A stretch of 64,000 nt of DNA, from the NCBI GenBank assembly GCA_027605045.1, contig JAQFWX010000091.1, positions 62,001-126,000 on the forward strand, read 5' to 3'. Below, one piece after another: positions 34,765-45,861 of this stretch. The number at the start of each line of letters is the position of its first letter. Position 1 is the stretch's first letter. Origin of the DNA: Phallus indusiatus. Lineage: Eukaryota; Basidiomycota; Agaricomycetes; Phallales; Phallaceae. Both the position numbers and the translations under genes were made by a program. A model generated the notes under the pieces. The model searched no databases, was not told where the DNA came from, and saw only the letters and a program-made list of their open reading frames with translations.

Positions 34765-37287
34765 TCACCGATGATGCCTAGCTACGAAACTCCTCGCGCG
34801 TTTACCATATATATACTAAAAACTCAAATCAGTCTACTTGAACTCAATCGAGAAGAATAATTACCATAGGGATGGTAGTCATTATGCATAGAGCAGACAA
34901 CCCAGCGAGAATTCCGAAAGTTCGTAGTACACCCTGAAAAAGAAGTTAAACACGATAGAATTCTGTCAAACAGAATACTAGAATTACCATATCCGCTACC
35001 CAACTATTCGCGAATCTCGCGAAGCCGTATAAAATAACATCCTTGACAAAATTTATAAGAGCAAAGCATTCAGCGACATTTTTTCGGTGCACGTCAATAA
35101 TATACGCGACCGCGCCAGTAGTGCCGATCCCTTGACCAACATTGATGATGGTAAACATCATCACAGGGCCCACTAAAAAAATCTGGTTAAGGCACGCCGA
35201 AAAAGCTCAACTAGATAACATACTCCAATGAACATCATGCGGCGCCATCAAAGCCCAACCCATATATCCTTAGCGTTGATTCAGACACCATTCAATCAGC
35301 AAGCCATACAAATTTTCATACCGAACACTTGAAGGATGAACATTGGTATCAGCAAAAACAGTCGCGATTCTGGTTCATATATGCCGTTATTCCTTCTTGC
35401 AAATTCTGTTGTCGCATAATCACATAATCTAACCGGACAATCGCACAGTTCAGTTATCAGGAGACAAAACTAGAAACGCAAATACTTACGGTCCAGAAAT
35501 TACAGCCGCCACTATCGATCCAATGAGTGGTCCGATGGAAACTAGTCCGGTTTGCGATGCGCTACGCTCATCACTGACCAGTTCTTGTAAAACGAGAAAA
35601 ACAAGTACCTGAAACGATACGGAGGAAGAGAAAAGACGGTCGCAGTGATCACATTCAACACGTCTAGCCTATTAATTACATCATATATGTGTGTTGACCC
35701 CTCATAAACAGGGCAATGAGTTACCAAACAACCGTTAATCCGTCTGTTGTTTTCTTCAGTAAGTGCTCCATATCCGGGATAGATTTTTGACTTACAAATG
35801 AAAATCCCGTACCATACAACCGGACTGAAAAGGAATGGGAGAGGCCTCAAAAAGAGCTTGAACAGATTGTCATGATGTACGTATCCATTCCATGGAGATA
35901 GTTCCTGGATAAAATTTCTTTTTGGGACTTCCACAGTCATAGTTACAGGTTCTGAATCAGCCTTTTCGTCCAAGCTTTTTTTCGCATCGTTTTCGAGGGC
36001 TGGACCAGAAAGAGTTCCAGGTTTAATGTCCGTTTCAAATTTGCTATCTCGATCATACTGCCTGAAGCGTGAAAATAATGTGTCAATTTAATACTAGAAT
36101 AACGTACAGTCGTTTCCGGAACAAAGAAAACAATTCCAGCTAATAGGAAACCGAACGCGATTGTGATCAGCCTTTCATGAGGTAATTAGTCTGAGGCTTG
36201 AACCAGAAAGGAAGGGGTCGTCCAACCAAAAACAAAATCTCCACCCAAGTCTCGAATCGATAATATAACCATTCACAATAGGACCTATGTTGATACCGGC
36301 AGTAATAGCGAAACTCCAGATGGCAGTCCTTAACCCTCTTTGGTGCACCTAAGCAAGTTTTGCATTAATTAAACCTTGTTCTCGCTCAATATCCATGTAT
36401 ATGCTACCCACAAAGTATACATCCGCTATTGTTGCCGTCACAAGAGCTTCGAAAGGTGCTTCTCCAATTCCTTGAAACACGCGGGATGCTGTGAAAGAAT
36501 TGAGCCCTTGAGATAAAGCACTCCAAATGGAACAGCAAAATAGTATTAGCGCGGCCACGATATACACGGGCCGGCGACCATATTTCACTGCCAACGGCGC
36601 CTACGGAGAAGATGAATTAAAACGAAAAGAGGGTTGTTCTTGCGCTAACACCTCACTTGGACGAGCATGATACACCCCAAAGCAAGAATCAATGTGTTGT
36701 TCTATAGTAACCTTATTGAGCGAGGGGAAAAGCGGCCGCGAAGTAGCTTACGGTGGCAGCCACAGTCTATTAAATTAATACCATGTGAATATATGTACTG
36801 GTAAAATATTTGAGGGACATACGTCGACCGATACCCCCCATTCCTTAGAAAGTACCACGAATCCCGGATTGAGTAAATGCCCAATAGCACCTCTAGTGTC
36901 TTTAGTGCTAGCAGTCAATCAATATTAACAAAAGCAACCTACACTAGTCCAGCCCCAAAGGACAAAATCCAGAAAATACATTCTTTGCGCCATCGAGGCC
37001 AATTTAGAGGGTCACGAGGATCATCAGAAGGCTGGGGAGCAAGAATCACACGTGAATCGACGCTGGAAGAACAAAATTTATTTCCTTCCTTGAAACTATA
37101 AAAAGACTTTTTCTTTCACCTTTTCTTGTGTTTTAAAAATGTTATACCAGCTTCCTCAGACTGAACATCCAGCAACGAGACGGTGCCGGGAACCTACAAT
37201 GATGAATAAAAACCTAAATTTTTGAAAGTGTAACAATAAACCACGTACATTTTTTAGATAGTTGTCTTCCAAGATTCCAAGAGGCAT
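34765..37287 (-). CDS. MFS transporter (DHA1-like)
   Basis: A 12-helix major facilitator in about 12 short exons. It opens MPLGILEDNYLKN and shows the typical leader VPGTVSLLDV, LAPQPSDDPRDPLNWP and RWRKECIFW. Motif A is VKYGRRPVYIVAALI after helix 2. Also seen are ASRVFQGIGEAPFEALV, RGLRTAIWSFAITAGINIGP, the loop start VPKRNFIQELSPWNG, FSPVVWYGIFIYGLT, ASQTGLVSIGPLIGS, FTIINVGQGIGTTGA and the C-terminal GKRARSFVARHH. A 19-nt exon (35725-35743) codes GLTVV between two introns and is needed for the seventh helix region. The substrate is unknown. It is divergent, over about 350 bp, from a sulfonate dioxygenase gene, so an anion such as a sulfonate is possible. Exon ends near the N-terminus are less certain. 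Confidence 0.82.
35725..35743 (-). other. 19-nt microexon of the MFS gene
   Basis: On the minus strand an intron ending AACAACAG precedes the exon and a GTAACTC donor follows it. Its reading joins WYGIFI to Y-GLTVV-W and on to LDVLNVITATVF, the pattern expected in related transporters. Without it the frame and helix 7 are lost. Confidence 0.75.
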
Positions 37288-37636
37288 CGGACTATACAAT
37301 TTTACGTCAAGTTGTAAGGACCGCAGACAGTATGAAATTGAGAGATATGACACTATTTAAACGGAATGTCCTTTGGACAATGTGAACGTAAGATCTAAAA
37401 TTATCGAGCCAAGTGCTAGGAAACTATGTAAGTCAGCTGTCCGAGGTTCTTAGCGCAGAGTATGGGAAAACTTCAATAACCCCCACCAAAGGAAGCTAGA
37501 AAGAAACGGAGTAAAGATTAAGGACGTACGTAATGGAATCTCCCTGAGATGGGAATGTGCGTATTTAAGAAGTAAGCAAGAGAGCCGTTTACCTAGTACA
37601 CTCCAAGTACTGTATATTCAGTGCTCGAACCGAAAG
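37288..37636. promoter_or_regulatory. divergent promoter of MFS and dioxygenase genes
   Basis: About 350 bp between the two start codons. TATA-like TATTTAA and AAATTA runs are present, but no operator could be assigned. The shared region suggests co-regulation; this is inferred from arrangement only. Confidence 0.45.
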
Positions 37637-39100
37637 ATGCCGGCAGCTATCGACTCAGACGCAATAGCTCGCTCTCGGCTATTGGAACCATTAAAATATT
37701 CAGGCTCGTTGGAGAAATTCAAGTATACGGAGGTAACCCCAGTGATTGGACGACAATATGACAATGTGCAAATCAGAGAACTGTTGAACGCACCCAACTC
37801 AGCAGAACTTCTTCAGGATCTAGCATATATAAGTAAGCGCATGCAAAATATGACCTGGTGTTCAATTATTCGCGTCTGACGATCTTCAAGTCAGTCTCCG
37901 GGGTGTAGTGTTCTTTCGCAATCAAGTAGGATAATATTCCTTGATGAACTGCTAGAAATGTGCCTTCAAATCCATCATAGGACTTGACCCTGGAAGAGCA
38001 GAAGAAGTTCGTAGATACTATAAGCGAACTTGGTGGAAGACCATCATCGTCAGGCTTACACGTTCATCCTCAATTCCGGTCTAAGGACAACGAAGCTGTT
38101 GACGACGAGGGAAACTTCGACAGGAATGGTAAAAATACACTGTCTTTCGTGTCGAATAATGAAAAGCTGATGCATAAACAGTATATGTGGTCTCCAATCG
38201 GGCACAAATGAAACTTCTCAAGGATATGCCGCATCGCACTGATGGCACTGTTACTGATGCAGCTGTTCGTTGGCATACTGAGTAAGCGAACCATGGGCTA
38301 TAGGAAAAATATAACGAGATCCAACATGTTTCAGCCTTACGTTTGAGCACGTTCCAGCAGATTATTCATGCCTAATAATGAGGGTCGTTCCTCCTTCTGG
38401 TGGAGATACCGTACGTCACGAGAACGAATATTATTCAAGGAAAAATGCTAATGAAGGACTTTCAGCTTTGGTGTTCCGGCACAGCACTATATGACAGAAT
38501 TTCACCTACATATAGGAAGTTTCTGGAAACGCTCACGGCAACATTTGCGCAACCTGCTTTCGTGAAGTCCGCCGAGAGAGAAAATTACGAGATAATGTCA
38601 CCGCGAGGCTCACCTCTGAATTCGGGAACCGAGTTCGCGACGGTACACCCAGTAGTAAGTGCGAGATCGTACTTGATCAGAACAGCGTCTAAAACCAACG
38701 TGAAGGTTCGGACAAACCCTGTTACGGGTTTGAATTCCATATTTGCGGTTGGCTTGCATTGCGAAAAAATAAACGATGTGCATCCGGTTGAGAGTCAGCA
38801 AATAAAGGATTATTTCTTGCAATTAATCACGAGAAACCATGATATCCAAGTGCGCTACAAGTGGAATCCAAACGATGTGGCGATCTGGGACAAGTAAGTC
38901 ATGATAAAGTGATAATGAAACAAGCTGAATCGGTGCTGTACAGTCGCTCTGCGTATCATGCGGCCACGTAAGTGAACAGCGTTATTGATACCTTATCAGA
39001 AGATGACCAAACCAAATTTAGGCCAGACGTTGGAAACGAAATTCGATTCGGAAACAGGGTTACCACTGTCGGCGAAAAGCCATACTTGGCAGTGAATTGA
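37637..39100 (+). CDS. TauD/TfdA-type sulfonate/taurine dioxygenase
   Basis: An Fe(II)/2-oxoglutarate dioxygenase of 344 residues, like yeast JLP1, that releases sulfite from alkylsulfonates such as taurine. Nine exons (introns 37833-37890, 37926-37980, 38129-38181, 38282-38334, 38411-38465, 38655-38705, 38894-38943, 38968-39021) give an exact frame. Landmarks are GVVFFRNQDLT, LHVHPQF, the iron ligands HTD in VRWHTDLTFEHVPADYS, MRVVPPSGGDTLWCSG, the second half VHPVVRTNPVTG, and the distal iron His in RSAYHAATPDV followed by an Arg-rich end (NEIRFGNRVTTVGEKP). All three iron ligands are present, so it should be active. It is probably used to gain sulfur under sulfate limitation. Confidence 0.92.
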
Positions 39101-39558
39101 TATTATGTAGCAGCGGGAACCAGAATTGTTGTAATTATTTTTTCAGAGAAAGTCATATGCCAGTGTCTTCATATTCCATAAATGAGATGAGAGTAAATGT
39201 AGGAAAGAGCCGGAAGAATCTTCGCTAATGAACCTAGAACGAGGGACGCTGAAAAAACTCGAAAAGAGGCAAAGAAAAAGAACAAAAAAAGAATAACAAA
39301 ATTGTCCACAAACCTCAGTAACATTGTTCATAAAAAGACGGTTTATGTCTGAGCTGGACAATTAGGACAACCGTTGGACAATTAGGTAAACAGCTGGGGA
39401 CCCGTCGGAGATAGCCAGACCATCGGTGTTTTGCCAAAATCGCGATTAGATAATTGTGCCTTCCCGACGTACATATAGGCGGGTGACAGTACAACTTCAG
39501 TCTTCCACAACTTCACAATTTCTTTCTCTCGATCCACACGCTACTTTTGAAATTTTCA
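39101..39558. other. intergenic, F-box gene promoter
   Basis: About 460 bp between two plus-strand genes. The last 100 bp before the F-box start includes a TTTCTTTCTCTCG pyrimidine run. Nothing else was recognised. Confidence 0.5.
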
Positions 39559-41309
39559 ATGGAATATAACGAGGTTTGCAATAACTCCTACTGTTCTGTA
39601 TTGGACAAGACCTGACAAGTTTCTCATTGACTCTAGCCACTCGCTCCTAGTAGCGGAATTCCCAAATTTCCTGTGGAAACATGGGAAATGATCATGTTGC
39701 ATCTATCAAGAGCAGGGGAATTGTACAATGTCTCTCTCGCGTGCCGGTATCTCAACTCTGTGGCCCGCAACCTTCTCTACAATCACTTGTACCTGGATCC
39801 CAACCACTACGCTGTGCATACTTTATTGTCACTTGATAACAATCCGCAACTGCGTCAACAAGTCCAGGAACTTACTTTACTATCTCCTAATACTAATAAA
39901 ATGCGCATCATTTCTCAGGACATAATTGACGGCGCGGAGCATGCCTACCATCGTCTCAATATACCGTATTTTTCACTCCCTCCGAGTCAGCCTAATATGG
40001 CCAACTCGCGAGCACTAATGTGGTCTCCATTGGGAATGGTATCCAATCCCCAACGCTCAGGCGTACATATAGATGCATGCATCCGCCCAATCTTCAATTA
40101 TATCCCGCGTTTCAGTAATCTGCATTCGCTGTATATAATAGGAGACTGCGTTCCTGCCGATTTCTTGGGATGGGTACTTGCCTTACCGTCTCTCACCACT
40201 CTCGAACTACGCGAGACACAGATAGCTTCCGGTCTTCATAGATTAATACCTGTGGCTCCCATCCCACTTCGACGTCTCGTCATCATCAAATGTTGGACTA
40301 AAGCTTACACCTTGGAAAACCCTGTGGCAGTCCATCTATGCGAAGCTTTCTTGACAAAGTCCCCTCACTTGGTTCACCTATCCTTGGATGGGTTTATGGA
40401 ACGCCCTGCCTATAATTTAATTTCAGACATGCCAAACCCACCAGCGCTGGACTACCTCAGTTGCACCGGTGCTGGCTTGCAAGATCATGACAGCGTTATG
40501 CTCGGTCGCGTCTTTTCATCTTTGGGAAACTTGACTGCTCTAAATCTTTCTCGGGTCCCTCGTGAACTTGGCCCTATCCTTCCTACGCAGGCGCTACCTA
40601 ATTTAACGACAATCACGGGCCAAATTCGAACCCTGACTGTCTTCATTCACGGACGGCAACCTCCTCGACCCTTGAAAAATATAACCATTGTGGACTTCCC
40701 GACTTCAACCGCAGGCGGAGTCTCCTGGGAATGTATTTTAGTGAACTTCATCGAGAATCTGTACCAATTAAATTTGGATCTGCAACGGTTAACTTTCAAT
40801 TTGGCATCATGGAGTGAAGACCTCTTTCTCTGTATCTGTCAACTATTTCCAGCGGTCAAAGAATTAAAAATACAGTTGGTAATGGGACCTGGAGTTGACG
40901 AGGTACTGTATAATTTATTTTTCCCCGCCCAGAGTCAAGCTTTATTGAACGAATTACCCAGTACTTCAGAATTTCATTCGGACCTCGCTTTTTACCTCGC
41001 CTAAATCATCTCGAAGTCCTCCACATTTTTGAGAAGAACCCAAAGTTCACTAATTACTCGCGTTCGTACACCTGTCCCAAGGGAATAGTAATCCCGACAC
41101 ATCAACCTTTGATTTTAACCGAGGCCGATCGCGAAGAAATCGCAGAAACTCCAATACATCTACGTCGATGGGAAAAATTATGTCCTTCTTTAAGACAAGT
41201 GGCATTTTATCGAGAAATTTGGTGGAGGAGGAAGCCGACGGAAACTGGAGGATGGTCATTAATGGAGGAGTTGCTTCCGGAACTTACGTCCGAACCTGGA
41301 GGGTTTTGA
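39559..41309 (+). CDS. F-box protein, with one frame break
   Basis: A substrate receptor for an SCF ubiquitin ligase, by domain. After a five-codon first exon (MEYNE) and one intron (39574-39636), the F-box reads FPVETWEMIMLHLSRAGELYNV, followed by SLACRYLNSVARNLLY. The rest (about 500 residues) has irregular leucine-rich repeats (LTTLELRETQI, LVHLSLDGF, LGNLTALNLSRVP, LPNLTTITG). The frame stops at 41004, but a different frame continues with LPRLNHLEVLHIF and YTCPKGIVIPT, then LRRWEKLCPSLRQVAFYREIWW to 41309, the usual end of these proteins. A single extra base at the T-run at 40965-40966 would join both parts. It is either a sequencing error or a recent inactivation. Confidence 0.78.
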
Positions 41310-42059
41310 GTTAAATATGTAAGTGATAATATGCTGAAACGCGGATTTTTTTTTGTTTCTCTCATTGGGATATTTATCCCCATATTTTTATTAATACACG
41401 AGATGGATAATACGCCGTCAATTTGTAAATTTAATTTGATAGAATACGAGTTATAATTCTTGGAGTGAACCTCTTATCAGCTTTTATCTAATTAGCCCTG
41501 AGCCAGATCAGACATCTCGCATAGATAATAGTTGCTCATCAAAAAGGGGGTGGCTTGACGATCAGATCATCTGCAGGGCCGAATCATTCCTCAAATGCTA
41601 AGTCTCCTTCCTGACTCAGTTGGTGACAAACTTGAATGGCACTCGACACTCGAGACTAGGGATTAGAATATGTAGTTTTCTTTGTCCCACTCCATTCAAG
41701 TTTTCTCTCCAGAGCTGCTCCAGAGACATTTCCATCTAGCTCTGCCAGAAAAACAAAGGAAGCGCCGGCGGAAGGGACTCGGCATTCTCTATTATTTTGA
41801 AGACAGTCGCCGTCAGCATATTCCTAGCAGTACTGCCACAAACTATGTGGCACGACAGCAACTACCGCCGATCTCTGGGTTGAATAGCTTATGTATAAAA
41901 CCGACTCTATGACTCTTCGTTTTCAACACACATCTGACGAAATTTGTTTGTATGATTTCTGCGCGGGGTACAATTTATTTATTCATTGAAGTTATACATA
42001 TGTGCCCATAAAATACTCTCCGAGATGCCACAAATATATATAACAAATCAAACAAAAAT
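41310..42059. other. convergent intergenic region
   Basis: About 750 bp, AT-rich, between convergent stops. A 76-residue open frame at 41682-41912 has no recognisable features. No gene or repeat can be supported. Confidence 0.5.
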
Positions 42060-43898
42060 CTATGACTGCGAATTCGAAGTCGATGTACTTTCGACATCAA
42101 CGTCGACGTCATCCGGAATCATCTTCACTCTAACCTCCGAAATCTCTTTTTTAAACGCAAAAAGTCGTTCGCGAATTTGTTGCTGGACGAAATAAGCTTC
42201 TACCATAGTTGTTTGCGGTGGAAGAACAGCAACAAGATCGACAAACATGAGAGCGCCGGAACGTACGGCGCGGACATCTCGAATGGCTGTGAGATGTTTG
42301 AGCTGGAGAGAGGGCGTCGAAGGATCGAAAAGTGGATTTAGTTGTCGGATGATGGTTGTGCGTGTTTTGTCGGATACGCCGCGGTCTACTAGTTGGTTGA
42401 AACCTCCTTGGAGGAGACCTAGTCCTTGGCCGAGGATGACAAAAGAGACGACGAGACCTACGGAGGGACATATAAATCAAGGGTCAATCAATCAATGCAC
42501 ACACACGTACCTCCCAGTGGATCTAGCGGAAGACCTGGAACGAGCCATGTCCCCAAAATAGCAATAAGAGCTACAAGACTCGAATAAGCGTCACTTCGAT
42601 GATGTATCGCATTAGCCATAAGAACACCACTATGTTCATCGTCCGCGACCTTTTTGGTAGCGCGGTACAGCCACTCTTTAGCAACAACGCTAACGGCTGC
42701 GAACCACGCCGCATTTGGGTCGAGTATGTTTCCGGGGTCGGGTGCACCGTGTTCCGTCGCGTGGGATGAGATATTGCTGGTAGTGTGTACGATGGTTTGA
42801 AGAATGTCGTGTGCGAGACCTGGTTGAAGGAGTTGAATGCTTGGGTAGAGAGCTTCGAGGAGGAGATTGTAGGAGTGGAAGCCGATACCCAAAGCACCCC
42901 CTACCAAGAGGAGCGAAACTGTGACTGTCCCGATTGTCTCGAATTTACCATATCCTTGCCAGAACGATCAGCATGAAGTAATCCGTCAGTATGGGGTGTG
43001 CTTACCATATGGGTAGCGAGGTGACTTTGGTTGCCGTGAAAGTCTCCAGCAAAACAGAGTTACAAAGTCTCCTAGTAGATCACTCAAAGAGTGTCCAGCA
43101 TCTGCAAGAAGCGAAGCGGAATGAAGAAACCTGAAGAGATAACAGCGTTAGTTTTAAAATGGGTAAATCAAATTGAAAGTAAAAATATAACAGATGAAGC
43201 AAAGAGAGGAATTGACCATCCAGCAGCGCCTTTTGCAGCCGTAAGACCGACATTGGCAAATAGACCAATTAGTGTAATACGTGAACCACGATCACCTCGA
43301 GAGCGAACATATATATGTAATGTATCTTTTTAGAATTTGAAGAAAGGGACTCACCTCCGCCTTTGAGAGTCTCGATGAACTTTTCGGCATCCGCTCGCGA
43401 GTGTTCATGATTGTGATCGTGTCCGCCAAAGCCAAAGACGCCGTGAGTGTGAGTGTGCATTTCGTGATTGTGTTCATGGTGGTGGTGGTCATGATCGTGT
43501 TCGTGTCGGATGGCTGTCGCCGAACTTAACGTGTCGTCTAAATGATGACTCTTCTCACTCGAAGCCGTTACTTTCGAGCTTGCAAACCGCTTTCTCATTG
43601 TTGCTGATAAACCCGAATTTGGATTGGAAGCCACTCGTGAAGTTTGTCGACCGGTCGACGTCCACCATGACGAGACCGGCGCCGAGCCACGGCATGGACA
43701 TTTCCGAGCTCGAGAAAGACCGACACTGTCTGTGAGTGCATCTGTGTATAAACATCTCGATTCTGGAATCCTCTGGGAAGTGTGATAGTATAACGAGTTC
43801 AATGACGTCGTCACAGACAAAGCGGGTGATGTTCGGACTCGGACTCCTTGGCTGCGATGGAAACTAAAGGCATTCCAGTTAACCCGAAGAGAGCACAT
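42060..43898 (-). CDS. CDF metal transporter, mitochondrial MMT1/2-like
   Basis: A cation diffusion facilitator of 529 residues in five exons (introns 43296-43354, 43131-43216, 42955-43005, 42458-42510). The N-terminus is Arg/Ser/Thr-rich without acidic residues, fitting a mitochondrial presequence. Metal-binding His-rich stretches follow (HEHDHDHHHHEHNHEMHTHTH and GGHDHNHEH). Metal-site motifs are DAGHSLSDLLGD in helix 2 and HHRSDAYSSL in helix 5, which fit the MMT group that moves iron across the mitochondrial inner membrane. The C-terminal cytoplasmic domain has AVRSGALMFVDLVAVLPP. The MCSLRVNW start is the first ATG in frame. It is divergent from the MBL gene across about 230 bp. Confidence 0.87.
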
Positions 43899-44130
43899 TA
43901 AAAAGAGAAGAAAGCGAGAGAGAGAGAGAAAGCGAGGGAGGAAGGAAGTATTGTCACCAGTCACTCAGTTTGTTCGTAATGGCGGAGCCAATTACATTGG
44001 AGTGAAATGGATTTGCAGATGAGCGCGTGGGACAATCACGAATTGCGAATCAAATATCTGATAATAGATAATCTGATAGATATCAAATAAATATGAGATC
44101 GGCGTACAAAGATCGAAATGCTAGCACAAC

Positions 44131-45360
44131 ATGTCTCAACTTGAAACAGTTGACAAGCTCACCATTCAAATCGTCGTTGACAACAATGTCGAATGGTAAA
44201 CGATAAAATAGCTATTATGTATTCGAAAATCTCTGATAATAAACCAGGATGAATCCACTTCCACCGGGTTTCATCCCCGAAGTAGTTCAAAAAGTGCTGT
44301 CCAATCCCCCACCCGACGTCGAAACCGGCAGTAAAGGCATTGTAGACCTGTACAACTACTGCTGCGGTGCACACGGTTTTTCCGTCCTCATCGCAAGTCT
44401 TTTGAACCACATTAATATATATACAGACAATCTCATTTTCTTGACAGAGAACAGTCAAAGACGGCGTGCACCACTCCGCACTATTCGACACCGGACCAGA
44501 CCCCCGCACGTTTGACCGCAACTTTGCGTCACTCGGTTTAAACAGTATCACCCCACCCATCGAACGAATCGTCATATCCCACTACCACGGAGACCACACA
44601 GGTGCTATCCCAACAGCCGTCAAACTCCTCACTAGTGCCGCTACTACCACTACCGAGCTGAACCACCCAAACTCCAATAAACCTACCACGGTCATAGTCG
44701 ATGCACACCCAGACAGACCCATCGCACGCGCCGCGCCCTTCGCAGGCTCACAAAATGGTCTATTCCGTCTCCCATACGACCCCACGCATCAAGAAATCGA
44801 AGACGCGGGCGCGATTCTCGATCTTCATGCTGACGAACATGTCGTCGCCGATGGTGCCGTCTACGTGAGCGGTGAAATCCCCGCGTCACCGAGTTCGAAG
44901 TCGGCATGCCCGGTCATATGAAGTGGGTTGAGGATGAAAGTATTGATGATGGTCAATGGGTCGACGATCCATATGTTATGGAAGAACGCTATGTAGCTGT
45001 TGATGTTGTCGACAAAGGCATCGTCATATTCAGCGCATGCTCTCACGCAGGAATCGTCAACGTTGTCAAACACGCCGTTGAAAAGTTCAAAAAACCCATA
45101 TACATGGTACAGTTTGAACGCGCAATGTCTTCATTCAACCTCTAATCTTCTGTTAGGTTTTGGGTGGTATGCATTTAGGCGGAATGATGTTCCGCCCTCG
45201 TCTCGAACCAACTGTCCACTACCTCAGCAAAGAACTAAACCCACCTCCGAAATACGTAGTTCCTTTACACTGCTCCGGCTCGGACGTCAAATTCCTATTA
45301 GAACAAGCTTTTGGTCAAGGTTGCGTTAATATCGGGACTGGTGTTAGAATCGAATTGTAG
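44131..45360 (+). CDS. MBL-fold metallohydrolase, with one frame break
   Basis: A metallo-beta-lactamase fold protein. Landmarks are CCGAHGFSVLI, ALFDTGPDPRTFDRN, the metal motif SHYHGDHTGAI (HxHxDH), MPGHMKW, VIFSACSHAGIVN, VLGGMHLGGM and YVVPLHCSGSDVKFLL. These resemble the archaeal-type dihydropterin phosphate synthase MBL group, but the fungal substrate is unknown. Introns are 44196-44247, 44393-44447 and 45107-45156. The second uses a GCAAGT donor (GC-AG); a GT donor two bases on would not keep the frame. At 44879-44882 a C-run break shifts the frame: GEI is followed by a stop-bound frame while RVTEFEVGMPGHMKW continues one base off. One missing C would explain it. Confidence 0.8.
44393..44447 (+). 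other. GC-AG intron
   Basis: The donor GCAAGT is the classic sequence of non-canonical GC-AG introns. Splicing here joins GFSVLI to RTVKDGVHHS in phase 0. The nearby GT (44398) leaves the following exon out of frame with either AG at the 3' end. Confidence 0.7.
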
Positions 45361-45861
45361 TCTAAGGTTACTCAGTAGAAAGAAAAGGTGTAAATCTTGT
45401 AATGTTTAATTGTTTCATGAAGTACAAATTGCATTTTGAATGTGCCAATCCGAGGGTCATAAAAGTATGTGAAGTATGTGCAGCTGAAAACGAAACAAAG
45501 AAAAAGGAGGAAGAAAAAAATGTTGTCTACTATATACTGTGATTTGAACAATGTGTGTACGTAGCAAGTGTATGAACAAAAAGCCAAAAAATTGTATACA
45601 AAACGGAACGTAAATGGGGGGATGGGAGGAAGCCAAAAAAAAAACAAGACATGAATCAGCCGAAATCAGCCGTTTTAGAGCATATACATACAAGAAAAAA
45701 AAAAGCAAAAAAAGAATAATATAAATTCTCCAGAGATAACTTAAACAAACCCCAAGACCCAAGGGATAAATGTCAAAATGAGAGTAGTGATATGGGTATC
45801 GAATGGAGAAATGCCGAGGAGAAGGGGAATGGGATATTTTTCGTTGAGAGGGGGCGTGTCG
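45361..45861. other. convergent intergenic region
   Basis: About 500 bp between the MBL stop and the stop of the large regulator gene, A-rich on the plus strand. No gene seen. Confidence 0.5.
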
